From: ZC4RG25 sp041687075
Lineage (GTDB): Bacteria; Pseudomonadota; Alphaproteobacteria; Rhizobiales; Hyphomicrobiaceae
Direction of reading: 5' to 3'
Assembly: GCA_041687075.1 (NCBI GenBank)
Contig: JAWLCO010000125.1
Location: 1-11,725 of the forward strand
Length of the DNA: 11,725 bases
Shown here: piece by piece, positions 1-6,472 of the stretch
How positions within the stretch are numbered: position 1 is the first letter of the stretch
Layout: each line of letters begins with the position of its first letter
The notes under the pieces: generated by a model
Databases searched by the model: none
Seen by the model: only the letters and a program-made list of their open reading frames with translations
Told to the model about the DNA's origin: nothing
Translations under genes and position numbers: made by a program

Positions 1-291
1 ATGCCCAAGGGTTATGTCATCGCGCGCGCCATCGTCACCAACCCCACCGCGTGGGCCGAATATGCGGCCAAGGCCGGCGAGGCCATGAAAATCTATGGCG
101 GCAAACCGATCGTGCGCGGCGGCCGGGTGGAGGTGACCGAGGGCGAGGGCCGTGCCCGCAATGTCGTCATTGAATTCGAGAGCTTCGAGGCGGCGCGCAA
201 GTACGCCCACTCTCCCGAGTACGCGGCAGCCCGCAAGCTGCGCGAGAGCGCCGGTGTCATCGACATCGTCGTTGTCGAGGGTGCCGACTGA
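1..291 (+). CDS. DUF1330 family small protein
   Basis: A 96-residue protein resembling the DUF1330 family, small ferredoxin-like-fold (dimeric alpha/beta barrel type) proteins of about 95 residues with no firmly established reaction. Visible family features are the N-terminal strand GYVIARAIV (residues 4-12), the YGGKPIVRGG segment (32-41), the RNVVIEFESFEAARKYAHSPEY stretch beginning near residue 53, and a final hydrophobic strand IDIVVVEG (87-94). No signal peptide or membrane segment is seen, so it is probably cytosolic. Length matches the family, so the ATG at base 1 is a credible start, but its ribosome binding site lies outside the window. A 100-base gap separates it from the SDR gene on the same strand. 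The family call is fairly secure; no biochemical role can be assigned. Confidence 0.88.
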   Translation: MPKGYVIARAIVTNPTAWAEYAAKAGEAMKIYGGKPIVRGGRVEVTEGEGRARNVVIEFESFEAARKYAHSPEYAAARKLRESAGVIDIVVVEGAD

Positions 292-341
292 CTGACCGGC
301 TGAAGCAGCCGTTGCGCCCAGGTCTTCACGCAGGAACCGCC

Positions 342-381
342 TCGCCACTTCGCTGTTGGTCCACACCAACCATCGTGGCGA
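342..381 (+). other. Two-tier hairpin before the SDR start
   Basis: TCGCCAC (342-348) pairs perfectly with GTGGCGA (375-381). Inside it, GTTGGT (355-360) pairs with ACCAAC (365-370) around a 4-base loop. An alternative pairing of CTTCGC (348-353) with GCGAAG (378-383) would cover the likely Shine-Dalgarno GAAGG (380-384) of the SDR gene starting at 392. It may terminate the upstream transcript, bind a regulator, or modulate SDR translation. There is no T-run after it, so a classical terminator is unlikely. Confidence 0.4.
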
Positions 382-391
382 AGGCGTTGTC

Positions 392-1393
392 ATGGCCGTT
401 TCCCTGAAACCCATCGGCGATCAGGTCATCGTGATCACGGGCGCGTCGAGCGGGATCGGGCTGGCGACCGCTCAGGCAGCAGCGCGTGCCGGCGCGAAGG
501 TCGTCCTGACGGCACGTAACAACGAGGCCTTGGCCAAGGCGACCCAGCAGATCACGGAAGCGGGTGGAACGGCAACGTACGTTCCCGCCGATGTAGCCGA
601 TCGGGCGGCGCTGCAGCATGTGGCCGACAGGGCCGTCGAGCGCTTTGGCGGCTTCGACACATGGGTGAACAACGCCGGCGTCTCGATCTGGGGCCGCATC
701 GAGGAGGTAAGCGAGGCGGACAACCGGCGCCTGTTCGAGACGAACTTCTGGGGCGCGGTCAACGGCTCGCTGATTGCCGTTCGGCATCTGAAGCCGCGCG
801 GTGGGGCTCTCATCAATGTCGGCAGCGTTACCTCGGACATGGCGCTGCCCGTGCAAGGCATGTACAGCGCCAGCAAGCATGCGCTCAAGGGCTTCACCGA
901 TGCACTGCGCATCGAGCTGATGGAAGAGGACGCGCCCGTCTCCGTCACCCTGATCAAGCCAGGGTCAATCGACACGCCCCTCCCGCAGCACGCGCGCAAT
1001 TATGGTGACCGGGAGCCGAAGCTGCCGGGGCCCGTATACCCGCCGGAGGATGTCGCGGACGCCATCCTCCACGCCGCTGTCCACGGTCCGCGCGAGCTCT
1101 TCGTCGGCGGTGGGCCGCGGGCCAGTGTCGCCATTGGAACGGCGGCGCCGAGATTCACGGATTGGGCCGCCGCAGAGTACCTGCCTGAGCAGTCGTTCCG
1201 GGACGAGCCGGCGCGCGATCCGACCGGCAGCCTCTACAGCACCGAGAGCCGCGGCGAGGTCCGCGGAACGCATCCCGGGCACGTCGCCTCCACGAGCCTC
1301 TATACCCGCGCGGCCATGCACCCGATCCTCACGGCAGCCCTCGTGCTCGGCGCAGTGTGGCTGCTCACAAGCCGGAGCCGTTCTGCGTTCTGA
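392..1393 (+). CDS. SDR family oxidoreductase with C-terminal membrane anchor
   Basis: A 333-residue short-chain dehydrogenase/reductase, an NAD(P)(H)-dependent alcohol/ketone oxidoreductase of unknown substrate. Seen in the protein: the cofactor-binding TGASSGIG at 16-23, NNAG at 93-96, and the complete catalytic tetrad Asn118, Ser145, Tyr158 and Lys162 (YSASK). R42 after the second strand (LTARN) suggests an NADP(H) preference, an inference. The catalytic core ends near residue 250. A polar linker follows, then a hydrophobic helix at about 309-325 (HPILTAALVLGAVWLL) and a basic tail SRSRS, which looks like a tail anchor in the inner membrane with the enzyme facing the cytosol. The ATG at 392 is preferred over an in-frame TTG at 356 because GAAGG lies 8 bases upstream and the core begins normally. 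It converges on the GST gene with only 21 bases between stop codons. Confidence 0.9.
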   Translation: MAVSLKPIGDQVIVITGASSGIGLATAQAAARAGAKVVLTARNNEALAKATQQITEAGGTATYVPADVADRAALQHVADRAVERFGGFDTWVNNAGVSIWGRIEEVSEADNRRLFETNFWGAVNGSLIAVRHLKPRGGALINVGSVTSDMALPVQGMYSASKHALKGFTDALRIELMEEDAPVSVTLIKPGSIDTPLPQHARNYGDREPKLPGPVYPPEDVADAILHAAVHGPRELFVGGGPRASVAIGTAAPRFTDWAAAEYLPEQSFRDEPARDPTGSLYSTESRGEVRGTHPGHVASTSLYTRAAMHPILTAALVLGAVWLLTSRSRSAF

Positions 1394-1414
1394 TGTCAGT
1401 CACGAGCGCGGCGG

Positions 1415-2074
1415 CTACCCCCTGTCGCCCCAGCGAGCCTCGATGCGCTGACCCGGCATCAAGTCATACGGGTCTTTCCAGACCGGGAGCGCTTTCATGC
1501 GCTGCGTCCAGGTGAAGATGTTCCTGTGTGTGGTCTCGAGGTCGTAGCCGAGCTCAGATGCCGGATAGAACATGTATCCGGCGAGCGAGAAGTCGGCGAT
1601 GGTCGGCTCCGATCCGAGCATGAAAGGCGTCTTCAGGAGATGCTCGTTGACGATACCGAGGGCACCGTCCGCGCGTGTTTTGAGAAAGGCCAGCAGGGCC
1701 GGGTCCGGCGGCTGCGGCGCAAACGAGCGCAGGAACCGGTAGGTAGCGAGATAGCTGGTGAACTTGTGGTTATCGAACAGGATCCAGCGCAGCGCCTCGT
1801 ACCTCGCATCCTCGTTGGCGGGCGCAAACTTGCCGGTCTTCTCGGCAAGCCAAGTCAGGACCGCGCCCGACTGGGTCAGCCGTTGGCCGTCCACCTCGAG
1901 CACCGGCACCTCGCCCATGGGATTGACGCGGGCGCGCCAGTCCGGATCGCGGGTCGCGCCGGCCATGAAGTCGACGAACACCGGCTCCCACTCGATACCG
2001 GCGCAGTTGAGATAAAGGGCAACCTTGTAGGCGTTGCCGGACTGGGCGAAGCAGTGGAGGCGGTAGGAGGGCAT
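1415..2074 (-). CDS. Glutathione S-transferase family protein
   Basis: A 219-residue protein with the two-domain layout of cytosolic glutathione S-transferases, which conjugate or reduce electrophiles with glutathione. The N-terminal thioredoxin-like domain (about 1-80) has Ser12 in the position expected for the catalytic Ser/Cys of bacterial classes, the cis-proline segment NPMGEVPVL (51-59, Pro57), and the glutathione gamma-glutamyl-binding Gln68-Ser69. The all-helical C-terminal domain contains PTIADFSLAGY from about 157, with the N-capping box Thr158/Asp161. Length is normal for the family. The ATG at 2074 is chosen over longer in-frame starts because AGAGGAAG lies about 5 bases upstream on this strand and the fold begins there. 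It is divergent from the Uma2 gene, with 62 bases between starts. The electrophilic substrate is unknown; class assignment needs phylogeny. Confidence 0.9.
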   Translation of the reverse strand: MPSYRLHCFAQSGNAYKVALYLNCAGIEWEPVFVDFMAGATRDPDWRARVNPMGEVPVLEVDGQRLTQSGAVLTWLAEKTGKFAPANEDARYEALRWILFDNHKFTSYLATYRFLRSFAPQPPDPALLAFLKTRADGALGIVNEHLLKTPFMLGSEPTIADFSLAGYMFYPASELGYDLETTHRNIFTWTQRMKALPVWKDPYDLMPGQRIEARWGDRG

Positions 2075-2136
2075 GGGTCTTCCTCTGATCGTGACGCCTG
2101 CTGGAGGACTACCACGGCGAATGGTATGGTGCATGC

Positions 2137-2691
2137 ATGACAGCACTGCCGAAACACAAGATGACCGTGGACGAGTTCCTGGCATGGGCAGAGAGCCAGC
2201 CGGGCCGCTACGAGCTGTTCAACGGCGTGGTCTACGCGATGGCTCCTGAGCGGGCGGTACATGCGGAAACGAAGTTTGCTGTCACCAAGGCTCTTGAGGC
2301 GGGCTTAGGCAAGGCGGGCCTCGCCTGCTGGGCTTTACCCGACGGCATGACGGTGCGTGTCGATCAGGATACTGCCTATGAGCCGGATGCCCTCGTGCAC
2401 TGCGGCAATCAGCTGCCGGAGGATGCCGTCGAGGTCCCAACTCCGGTCATCGTCGTTGAGGTGCTTTCGCCAATTACTCGCCACGTTGATGCTGCCGCCA
2501 AGCTGGCCGGCTATTTCGGCCTGCCAAGTCTCTGGCACTATCTGATCATCGATCCGGATAAACGAATTGTCATTCATCACCGCCGTGGGCGAGACGATGA
2601 CATCATTACTCGGATCGTGCGGGAGCAAACGCTACGTCTCGAGCCCCCGGGTCTGGAGCTCGATCTCGCTTGCCTGTTTCGCACGCGCTGA
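2137..2691 (+). CDS. Uma2 family (DUF820) endonuclease-like protein
   Basis: A 184-residue protein of the Uma2/DUF820 family, which has a PD-(D/E)XK restriction-endonuclease-like fold; the cellular role of the family is not established. Seen: the N-terminal MTVDEFLAW (9-17), YELFNGVVYAM (25-35) with Glu26, the EPD motif (82-84, Asp84 as likely metal ligand), VIVVEVLSP (104-112) with Glu108, and Lys122 in a helix, giving a plausible complete active site. Length is typical. No Shine-Dalgarno is visible 5-13 bases before the ATG; the purine-rich GGAGGA at 2103-2108 is too far away. Codon use appears less GC-biased at third positions than in neighbours (by eye), suggesting acquisition by transfer. 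It is a lone copy between unrelated metabolic genes, with no toxin-antitoxin or restriction partner beside it. Confidence 0.85.
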   Translation: MTALPKHKMTVDEFLAWAESQPGRYELFNGVVYAMAPERAVHAETKFAVTKALEAGLGKAGLACWALPDGMTVRVDQDTAYEPDALVHCGNQLPEDAVEVPTPVIVVEVLSPITRHVDAAAKLAGYFGLPSLWHYLIIDPDKRIVIHHRRGRDDDIITRIVREQTLRLEPPGLELDLACLFRTR

Positions 2692-2694
2692 AGA

Positions 2695-2725
2695 AGCCCC
2701 GGAACCAGTGCCTTGGCCCGGGGCT
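2695..2725 (-). terminator. GC-rich hairpin between convergent genes, probable mmsA terminator
   Basis: AGCCCCGG (2695-2702) and CCGGGGCT (2718-2725) form a perfect 8-base-pair stem. The 15-base loop can add an inner CCA/TGG pairing (2705-2707 with 2714-2716). Read on the minus strand, it begins 8 bases after the mmsA stop and is followed by TTCTTC, a weak U-rich tract. Read on the plus strand, it lies just after the Uma2 stop but is followed by CTGAAAA, so termination in that direction is less likely. Intrinsic termination is inferred. Confidence 0.55.
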
Positions 2726-2732
2726 CTGAAAA

Positions 2733-4232
2733 TCACTTCATCGTCGGAATGACGAACTCCGCACCCTCCTTCACACCGGAGGGCCAGCGGGAGGTGACGG
2801 TCTTCGTCTTGGTGTAGAAGCGAATGCTGTCCGGGCCGTGCTGGTTGAGGTCGCCGAAGGCCGAGCGCTTCCAGCCGCCGAAGGTGTAGTAGGCGAGCGG
2901 CACGGGGATCGGAACGTTGACGCCGACCATGCCGACGTTGACCTTGCTGGCGAAATCACGCGCCGCATCGCCATCGCGGGTGAAGATCGCGACACCGTTG
3001 CCGTACTCGTGATCTGAGGCAAGCCGCAGGCCTTCCTCGTAGTTCCTCGCGCGCACCACCGACAGAACCGGCCCGAAGATCTCTTCCTTGTAGATCCGCA
3101 TATTCGGCGTCACCTCGTCGAAGAGGCATCCGCCCATGTAGAAGCCGTTCTCATAGCCCTGCATGCGGAAGTCGCGGCCATCGACCAGCAGCTTCGCACC
3201 TTCCTCCACGCCCAGTGCGACATAATCCTTCACTTTCTGGACGTGCTGCCTGGTGACCAGCGGTCCGAAGTCGGCATCAGGGGATGTCGAAGGACCGATC
3301 TTCAGGCTTTCAACCCGCGGAACGAGCTTCTCGATCAGCAGGTCCGCCGCCTTCTGGCCGACCGGCACGGCCACCGAGACAGCCATGCAACGCTCGCCGG
3401 CCGAGCCGTAGCCCGCGCCGATCAGGGCATTGACGGCCTGGTCCATGTCAGCGTCGGGCATGATGATCATGTGGTTCTTCGCGCCACCGAAGCACTGCAC
3501 GCGCTTACCGGCCGCACAGCCGCGCGTGTAGACGTACTCGGCAATCGGGGTCGAGCCGACGAAACCGACGGCCGAAATGTCCGGATCGTCGAGAATGCAG
3601 TCGACGGCCTCCTTGTCGCCGTTGACGACATTGAGGATCCCCGCCGGCAGACCTGCCTCGACCAGCAACTCGGCCAGCATCAACGGAACGGAGGGGTCGC
3701 GCTCGGACGGCTTCAGGATGAAAGCGTTGCCACAGGCGATCGCCGGGGCGAACTTCCACATCGGGATCATGGCCGGGAAGTTGAACGGTGTGATGCCGGC
3801 AACGACGCCGAGCGGCTGGCGCATGGAGTAGATGTCGATTCCCGGTCCGGCACCGTCCGTGAACTCGCCCTTCATGAGGTGCGGAATGCCGATGGCGAAT
3901 TCGACCACCTCGATGCCGCGCTGGATGTCGCCCTTGGCGTCGGGAATGGTCTTGCCATGCTCACGGGCGAGCTTTTCGGCGAGTTTGTCATTATCGCGGG
4001 CGACCAGCTCGATGAACTTCATCAGCACACGGGCGCGGCGTTGCGGGTTGGTGGCCGCCCACGCCGGCTGGGCCGCCTTGGCATTCTCGACCGCTGCGCG
4101 CACCTCGTCCCTGGAGGCGAGCGGTACACGGGCGGCGACCTCGCCGGTCATCGGCCAGTAAACGTCGCCGAACCTGCCACTCGTCCCCTTGACCCGCTCT
4201 CCGCCGATGAAGTGATGAAGCTCGTCCGCCAT
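2733..4232 (-). CDS. mmsA: Methylmalonate-semialdehyde dehydrogenase (CoA-acylating)
   Basis: A 499-residue aldehyde dehydrogenase of the MmsA type. MmsA oxidises methylmalonate semialdehyde (and malonate semialdehyde) with NAD+ and CoA to propionyl-CoA (or acetyl-CoA) plus CO2, in distal valine catabolism and, as IolA, inositol catabolism. Seen: the ITPFNFPAMIPMWKFAPA segment from 147 with the oxyanion Asn151, FILKPSERDPSVP (171-183) for NAD binding, catalytic Cys282 in GSAGERCMA, and EEIFGPVLS (383-391). FGGAKNH (248-254) replaces the general-base Glu region of hydrolytic aldehyde dehydrogenases, a hallmark of CoA-acylating members. Length matches the family. The ATG at 4232 is preferred over in-frame upstream starts because GGAGACGG precedes it and the upstream residues look non-coding. 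Divergent from the ligase-transporter operon; no other valine-pathway gene is in the window. Confidence 0.94.
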   Translation of the reverse strand: MADELHHFIGGERVKGTSGRFGDVYWPMTGEVAARVPLASRDEVRAAVENAKAAQPAWAATNPQRRARVLMKFIELVARDNDKLAEKLAREHGKTIPDAKGDIQRGIEVVEFAIGIPHLMKGEFTDGAGPGIDIYSMRQPLGVVAGITPFNFPAMIPMWKFAPAIACGNAFILKPSERDPSVPLMLAELLVEAGLPAGILNVVNGDKEAVDCILDDPDISAVGFVGSTPIAEYVYTRGCAAGKRVQCFGGAKNHMIIMPDADMDQAVNALIGAGYGSAGERCMAVSVAVPVGQKAADLLIEKLVPRVESLKIGPSTSPDADFGPLVTRQHVQKVKDYVALGVEEGAKLLVDGRDFRMQGYENGFYMGGCLFDEVTPNMRIYKEEIFGPVLSVVRARNYEEGLRLASDHEYGNGVAIFTRDGDAARDFASKVNVGMVGVNVPIPVPLAYYTFGGWKRSAFGDLNQHGPDSIRFYTKTKTVTSRWPSGVKEGAEFVIPTMK

Positions 4233-4273
4233 GTTCCGTCTCCGCTGCCGGAAGTTGATTTTGGCCGGCATAC

Positions 4274-4293
4274 TATGAGCGGCGCGGCTCATA
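4274..4293. promoter_or_regulatory. Inverted repeat, candidate operator in divergent region
   Basis: TATGAGC (4274-4280) and GCTCATA (4287-4293) form a perfect 7-base dyad with a 6-base GC spacer, 41 bases upstream of the mmsA start. TATGAGC recurs in direct orientation at 4450-4456, just before the ligase Shine-Dalgarno. The size and symmetry fit a dimeric repressor site (GntR/TetR-like scale). The regulator is not in the window and no consensus is recognised, so this is inference from symmetry and position. Confidence 0.4.
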
Positions 4294-4460
4294 ATCCAGC
4301 CGGTTATCGCCGCATGTAAGGAGCGCAGACCGAATGGAGCGCCGCCAAAGGCGGCAGGGATATTCCCATTAGCCCCATGCGAAAGGCGCGCTTGCATCCT
4401 AAGGCGCACGGATATTAACTGGCAGCAGAAAACGAACAATGCCGGTCAATATGAGCCGGC

Positions 4461-4470
4461 AGGGAGGGAG
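4461..4470 (+). promoter_or_regulatory. Ribosome binding site deciding the ligase GTG start
   Basis: The purine tract AGGGAGGGAG ends 7 bases before an in-frame GTG at 4478. The upstream in-frame ATGs at 4439 and 4451 have no comparable Shine-Dalgarno, so GTG 4478 is the best-supported start. Confidence 0.65.
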
Positions 4471-4477
4471 TGCTGAC

Positions 4478-6472
4478 GTGGAAGGGGCGAATCCGTCTCG
4501 CGCGTCCGGAGTCGAGCTGGATACCATGCCGAAGCTGTTGCTTCGGAATGCGGTTCAGTTCGCGTCCCGGCCGGCCTACCGGGAGAAGGATCTCGGAATC
4601 TGGCAGACGTGGACGTGGTCGCAGGTGTGCGACGAAATCCGCGCGGCCGCCATTGGTCTATATGTACTCGGCCTGAAGCGCGGCGAAACCGTCGCCATCA
4701 TCGGCGACAACCGGCCTCAACTCTACTGGACCTTCGCTGCCGCCCAGAGCATCGGCGCCATCCCCGTGCCGGTCTACCAGGACGCCGTGGCCGCCGAGAT
4801 GGTGTATGTCCTGAGCCACGCCGAGATTGCCTTCGCGGTGGTCGAGAACCAGGAACAGGTCGACAAGATCCTGTCGCTGGCCGACCAGATCCCAACCCTC
4901 CGGCGCATCGTTTACGAGGATCCGCGCGGCCTCAAGAAGTACGACCACACGCGGCTGCACGCCTTCGACGAGGTTCAGAAGCTGGGCCGGCAGGAGTTTA
5001 AGGCGAACCCGGGCACCAATGACTGGTGGCTCGAGGAGATCAACCAGGGCAGGGGCAGTGACCCCAGCGTGATCCTCTATACCTCGGGCACGACAGGGCA
5101 GCCGAAGGGCGTCGTCCTCAGTTTCGAAAATCTGATCCGCACGGCCCGGAATGCCAATGCTTTCGACAAGCTTTCGGAAAAGGAGGAGATCATCGCCTAT
5201 CTGCCGATGGCCTGGGTCGGCGATCATATCTTTTCCTATGGTCAGGCCTATGAGGCGGGCTTCTGCGTTGCCTGCCCCGAGAGTGTCGAAACGACGGTCG
5301 TCGATCGGCGGGAAATCGGCCCGACCTTCTTCTTCGGCCCGCCGCGCCGGTTCGAACAGGCCCTGACCGATATCTTCGTGCGCATGCAGGATGCCGGCCG
5401 TGCGAAGCGGTGGATGTTCGACCGTTTCATGGATGTGGCGCGCCGCTGCGGAGAGCCGATCCTCGAAGGAAAGCCGGTGCCGCTGACGGACCGCATTCTC
5501 TATTGGATCGGCGACAAGCTCGTGTATGGGCCGCTGCGTAATCAGCTGGGCTTGAGCTGTCTCAAGATCGGCTACACCGCCGGTGAGGCGATCGGGCCGG
5601 AAATTTTCAAGTTCTACCGCTCGATCGGCATCAACCTGAAACAGCTCTACGGGCAGACGGAAGCCACCGTCTACGTCACCATGCAGCCCGATGGGGAAAT
5701 CTACGCCGATACCGTCGGGCCGCCAGCGCCGGAAGTCGAGATCAAGATCGCTGACGACGGCGAGGTTCTGTTCCGCAGCCCCGGTGTATTTCAGCTCTAT
5801 TACAAGAACGAGGAAGCTACGAAAGGTGTGAAGTCGCCCGACGGCTGGGTGCATACCGGTGATGCCGGCTTCTTCGATACCCGCGGTCATCTCGTCATTA
5901 TCGATCGCGCCAAGGACGTCGGGCGGCTGAAAGACGGTTCGCTCTTCGCGCCCAAATACCTCGAGAACAAGCTGAAGTTTTTCCCGGAAGTGAAAGAGGT
6001 CGTGGCCTTCGGCGATGGGCGCGACTTCGTGACGATGTTCGTCAATATCGATCTGGTGTCGGTGGGAAGCTGGGCGGAGCGGAACAACGTCGTCTACGCC
6101 AGTTATCAGGAGCTCGCGGCCCATCCCGAGGTCTACGCAATGATCGAGCGGCGCGTGGACGAGGTGAACGCAATGCTTGCGAAGGAGCCGAAAATGGCCT
6201 CGTCGCAGGTCCGGCGTTTCCTGGTGCTGCCGAAGGAGCTCGATGCGGACGACGGCGAGCTGACGCGGACGCAGAAGGTGCGCCGCGGTCTGATCGCCGA
6301 GCGGTACGCGCCGCTGATCCGCGCCCTCTACGACGGTTCGAGCGAGGCACACATTCGAACCGAGGTGACGTTCGAGGACGGCCGCAAGGGCGTGATCGAG
6401 GCCGATGTCCGGATCGTCGACATGCAAGTCTATGAACCGGAAACTCCGGTTCTGAAGGAGGCTGCGGAATGA
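4478..6472 (+). CDS. AMP-binding long-chain-type acyl-CoA ligase
   Basis: A 664-residue AMP-forming acyl-CoA synthetase that would activate a carboxylic acid to acyl-AMP and then acyl-CoA in the cytosol. Numbering from GTG 4478: P-loop YTSGTTGQPKG at 201-211, YGQTE at 391-395 (adenine-binding/catalytic Glu395), WVHTGD at 457-462 (Asp462, ribose), hinge-region DRAKD at 476-480, and LTRTQKVRR with the probable adenylation Lys600. The large N-terminal part and an insertion near 295-360 resemble long-chain (FadD15/ACSL-like) ligases, but the substrate cannot be fixed. Unusual is RLKDGSLFAPKYLENKLKF (483-501), where many ligases have a Gly-rich GGxNIxPxxIE motif. It is the first gene of the operon, and its stop overlaps the livG ATG (ATGA), implying translational coupling. 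No membrane segment is evident. A start at 4439 or 4526 is possible. Confidence 0.9.
   Translation: MEGANPSRASGVELDTMPKLLLRNAVQFASRPAYREKDLGIWQTWTWSQVCDEIRAAAIGLYVLGLKRGETVAIIGDNRPQLYWTFAAAQSIGAIPVPVYQDAVAAEMVYVLSHAEIAFAVVENQEQVDKILSLADQIPTLRRIVYEDPRGLKKYDHTRLHAFDEVQKLGRQEFKANPGTNDWWLEEINQGRGSDPSVILYTSGTTGQPKGVVLSFENLIRTARNANAFDKLSEKEEIIAYLPMAWVGDHIFSYGQAYEAGFCVACPESVETTVVDRREIGPTFFFGPPRRFEQALTDIFVRMQDAGRAKRWMFDRFMDVARRCGEPILEGKPVPLTDRILYWIGDKLVYGPLRNQLGLSCLKIGYTAGEAIGPEIFKFYRSIGINLKQLYGQTEATVYVTMQPDGEIYADTVGPPAPEVEIKIADDGEVLFRSPGVFQLYYKNEEATKGVKSPDGWVHTGDAGFFDTRGHLVIIDRAKDVGRLKDGSLFAPKYLENKLKFFPEVKEVVAFGDGRDFVTMFVNIDLVSVGSWAERNNVVYASYQELAAHPEVYAMIERRVDEVNAMLAKEPKMASSQVRRFLVLPKELDADDGELTRTQKVRRGLIAERYAPLIRALYDGSSEAHIRTEVTFEDGRKGVIEADVRIVDMQVYEPETPVLKEAAE
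6455..6461 (+). promoter_or_regulatory. Ribosome binding site of livG inside the ligase gene
   Basis: AAGGAGG, a near-perfect Shine-Dalgarno, ends 7 bases before the livG ATG at 6469 and lies in the last codons of the ligase. Together with the ATGA stop/start overlap it fixes the livG start. Confidence 0.8.

Larger units (their letters stand above)
4233..4477. promoter_or_regulatory. Divergent mmsA / ligase-operon intergenic region
   Basis: This 245-base stretch separates two divergent starts and must hold both promoters. Besides the 4274-4293 dyad it contains a 6-base-pair hairpin GCCGCC-AAA-GGCGGC (4341-4355), the short symmetric GGGA-TAT-TCCC (4357-4367), two copies of GGAGCGC (4320 and 4336), and three AAGGCG repeats (4348, 4383, 4401). 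A weak plus-strand promoter candidate is TTGCAT (4392-4397) with TATTAA (4413-4418). It is low confidence because the spacing is 15 bases. No convincing protein is encoded here. Confidence 0.5.

Noticed and set aside
356..391. TTG 356 as the SDR start
   Set aside because: The extension overlaps a hairpin, is not part of the SDR fold, and ATG 392 has a better-placed ribosome binding site.
3243..4319. A 358-codon plus-strand frame opposite mmsA
   Set aside because: MmsA on the minus strand is full length with complete catalytic motifs; the opposite frame lacks a family signature.
4341..4355. GCCGCC-AAA-GGCGGC hairpin as a transcription terminator
   Set aside because: It lies between two divergent starts where no transcript should end, and no U-tract follows on either strand.
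4233..4439. Extension of mmsA upstream to a 568-residue protein starting at 4439
   Set aside because: The extra 69 residues do not look like MmsA, and the ATG at 4232 has a good ribosome binding site. The extension would also run through the symmetric regulatory region.
4439..4477. ATG 4439 as the ligase start
   Set aside because: No Shine-Dalgarno precedes it, whereas GTG 4478 has AGGGAGGGAG at proper spacing. It remains possible but is less likely.
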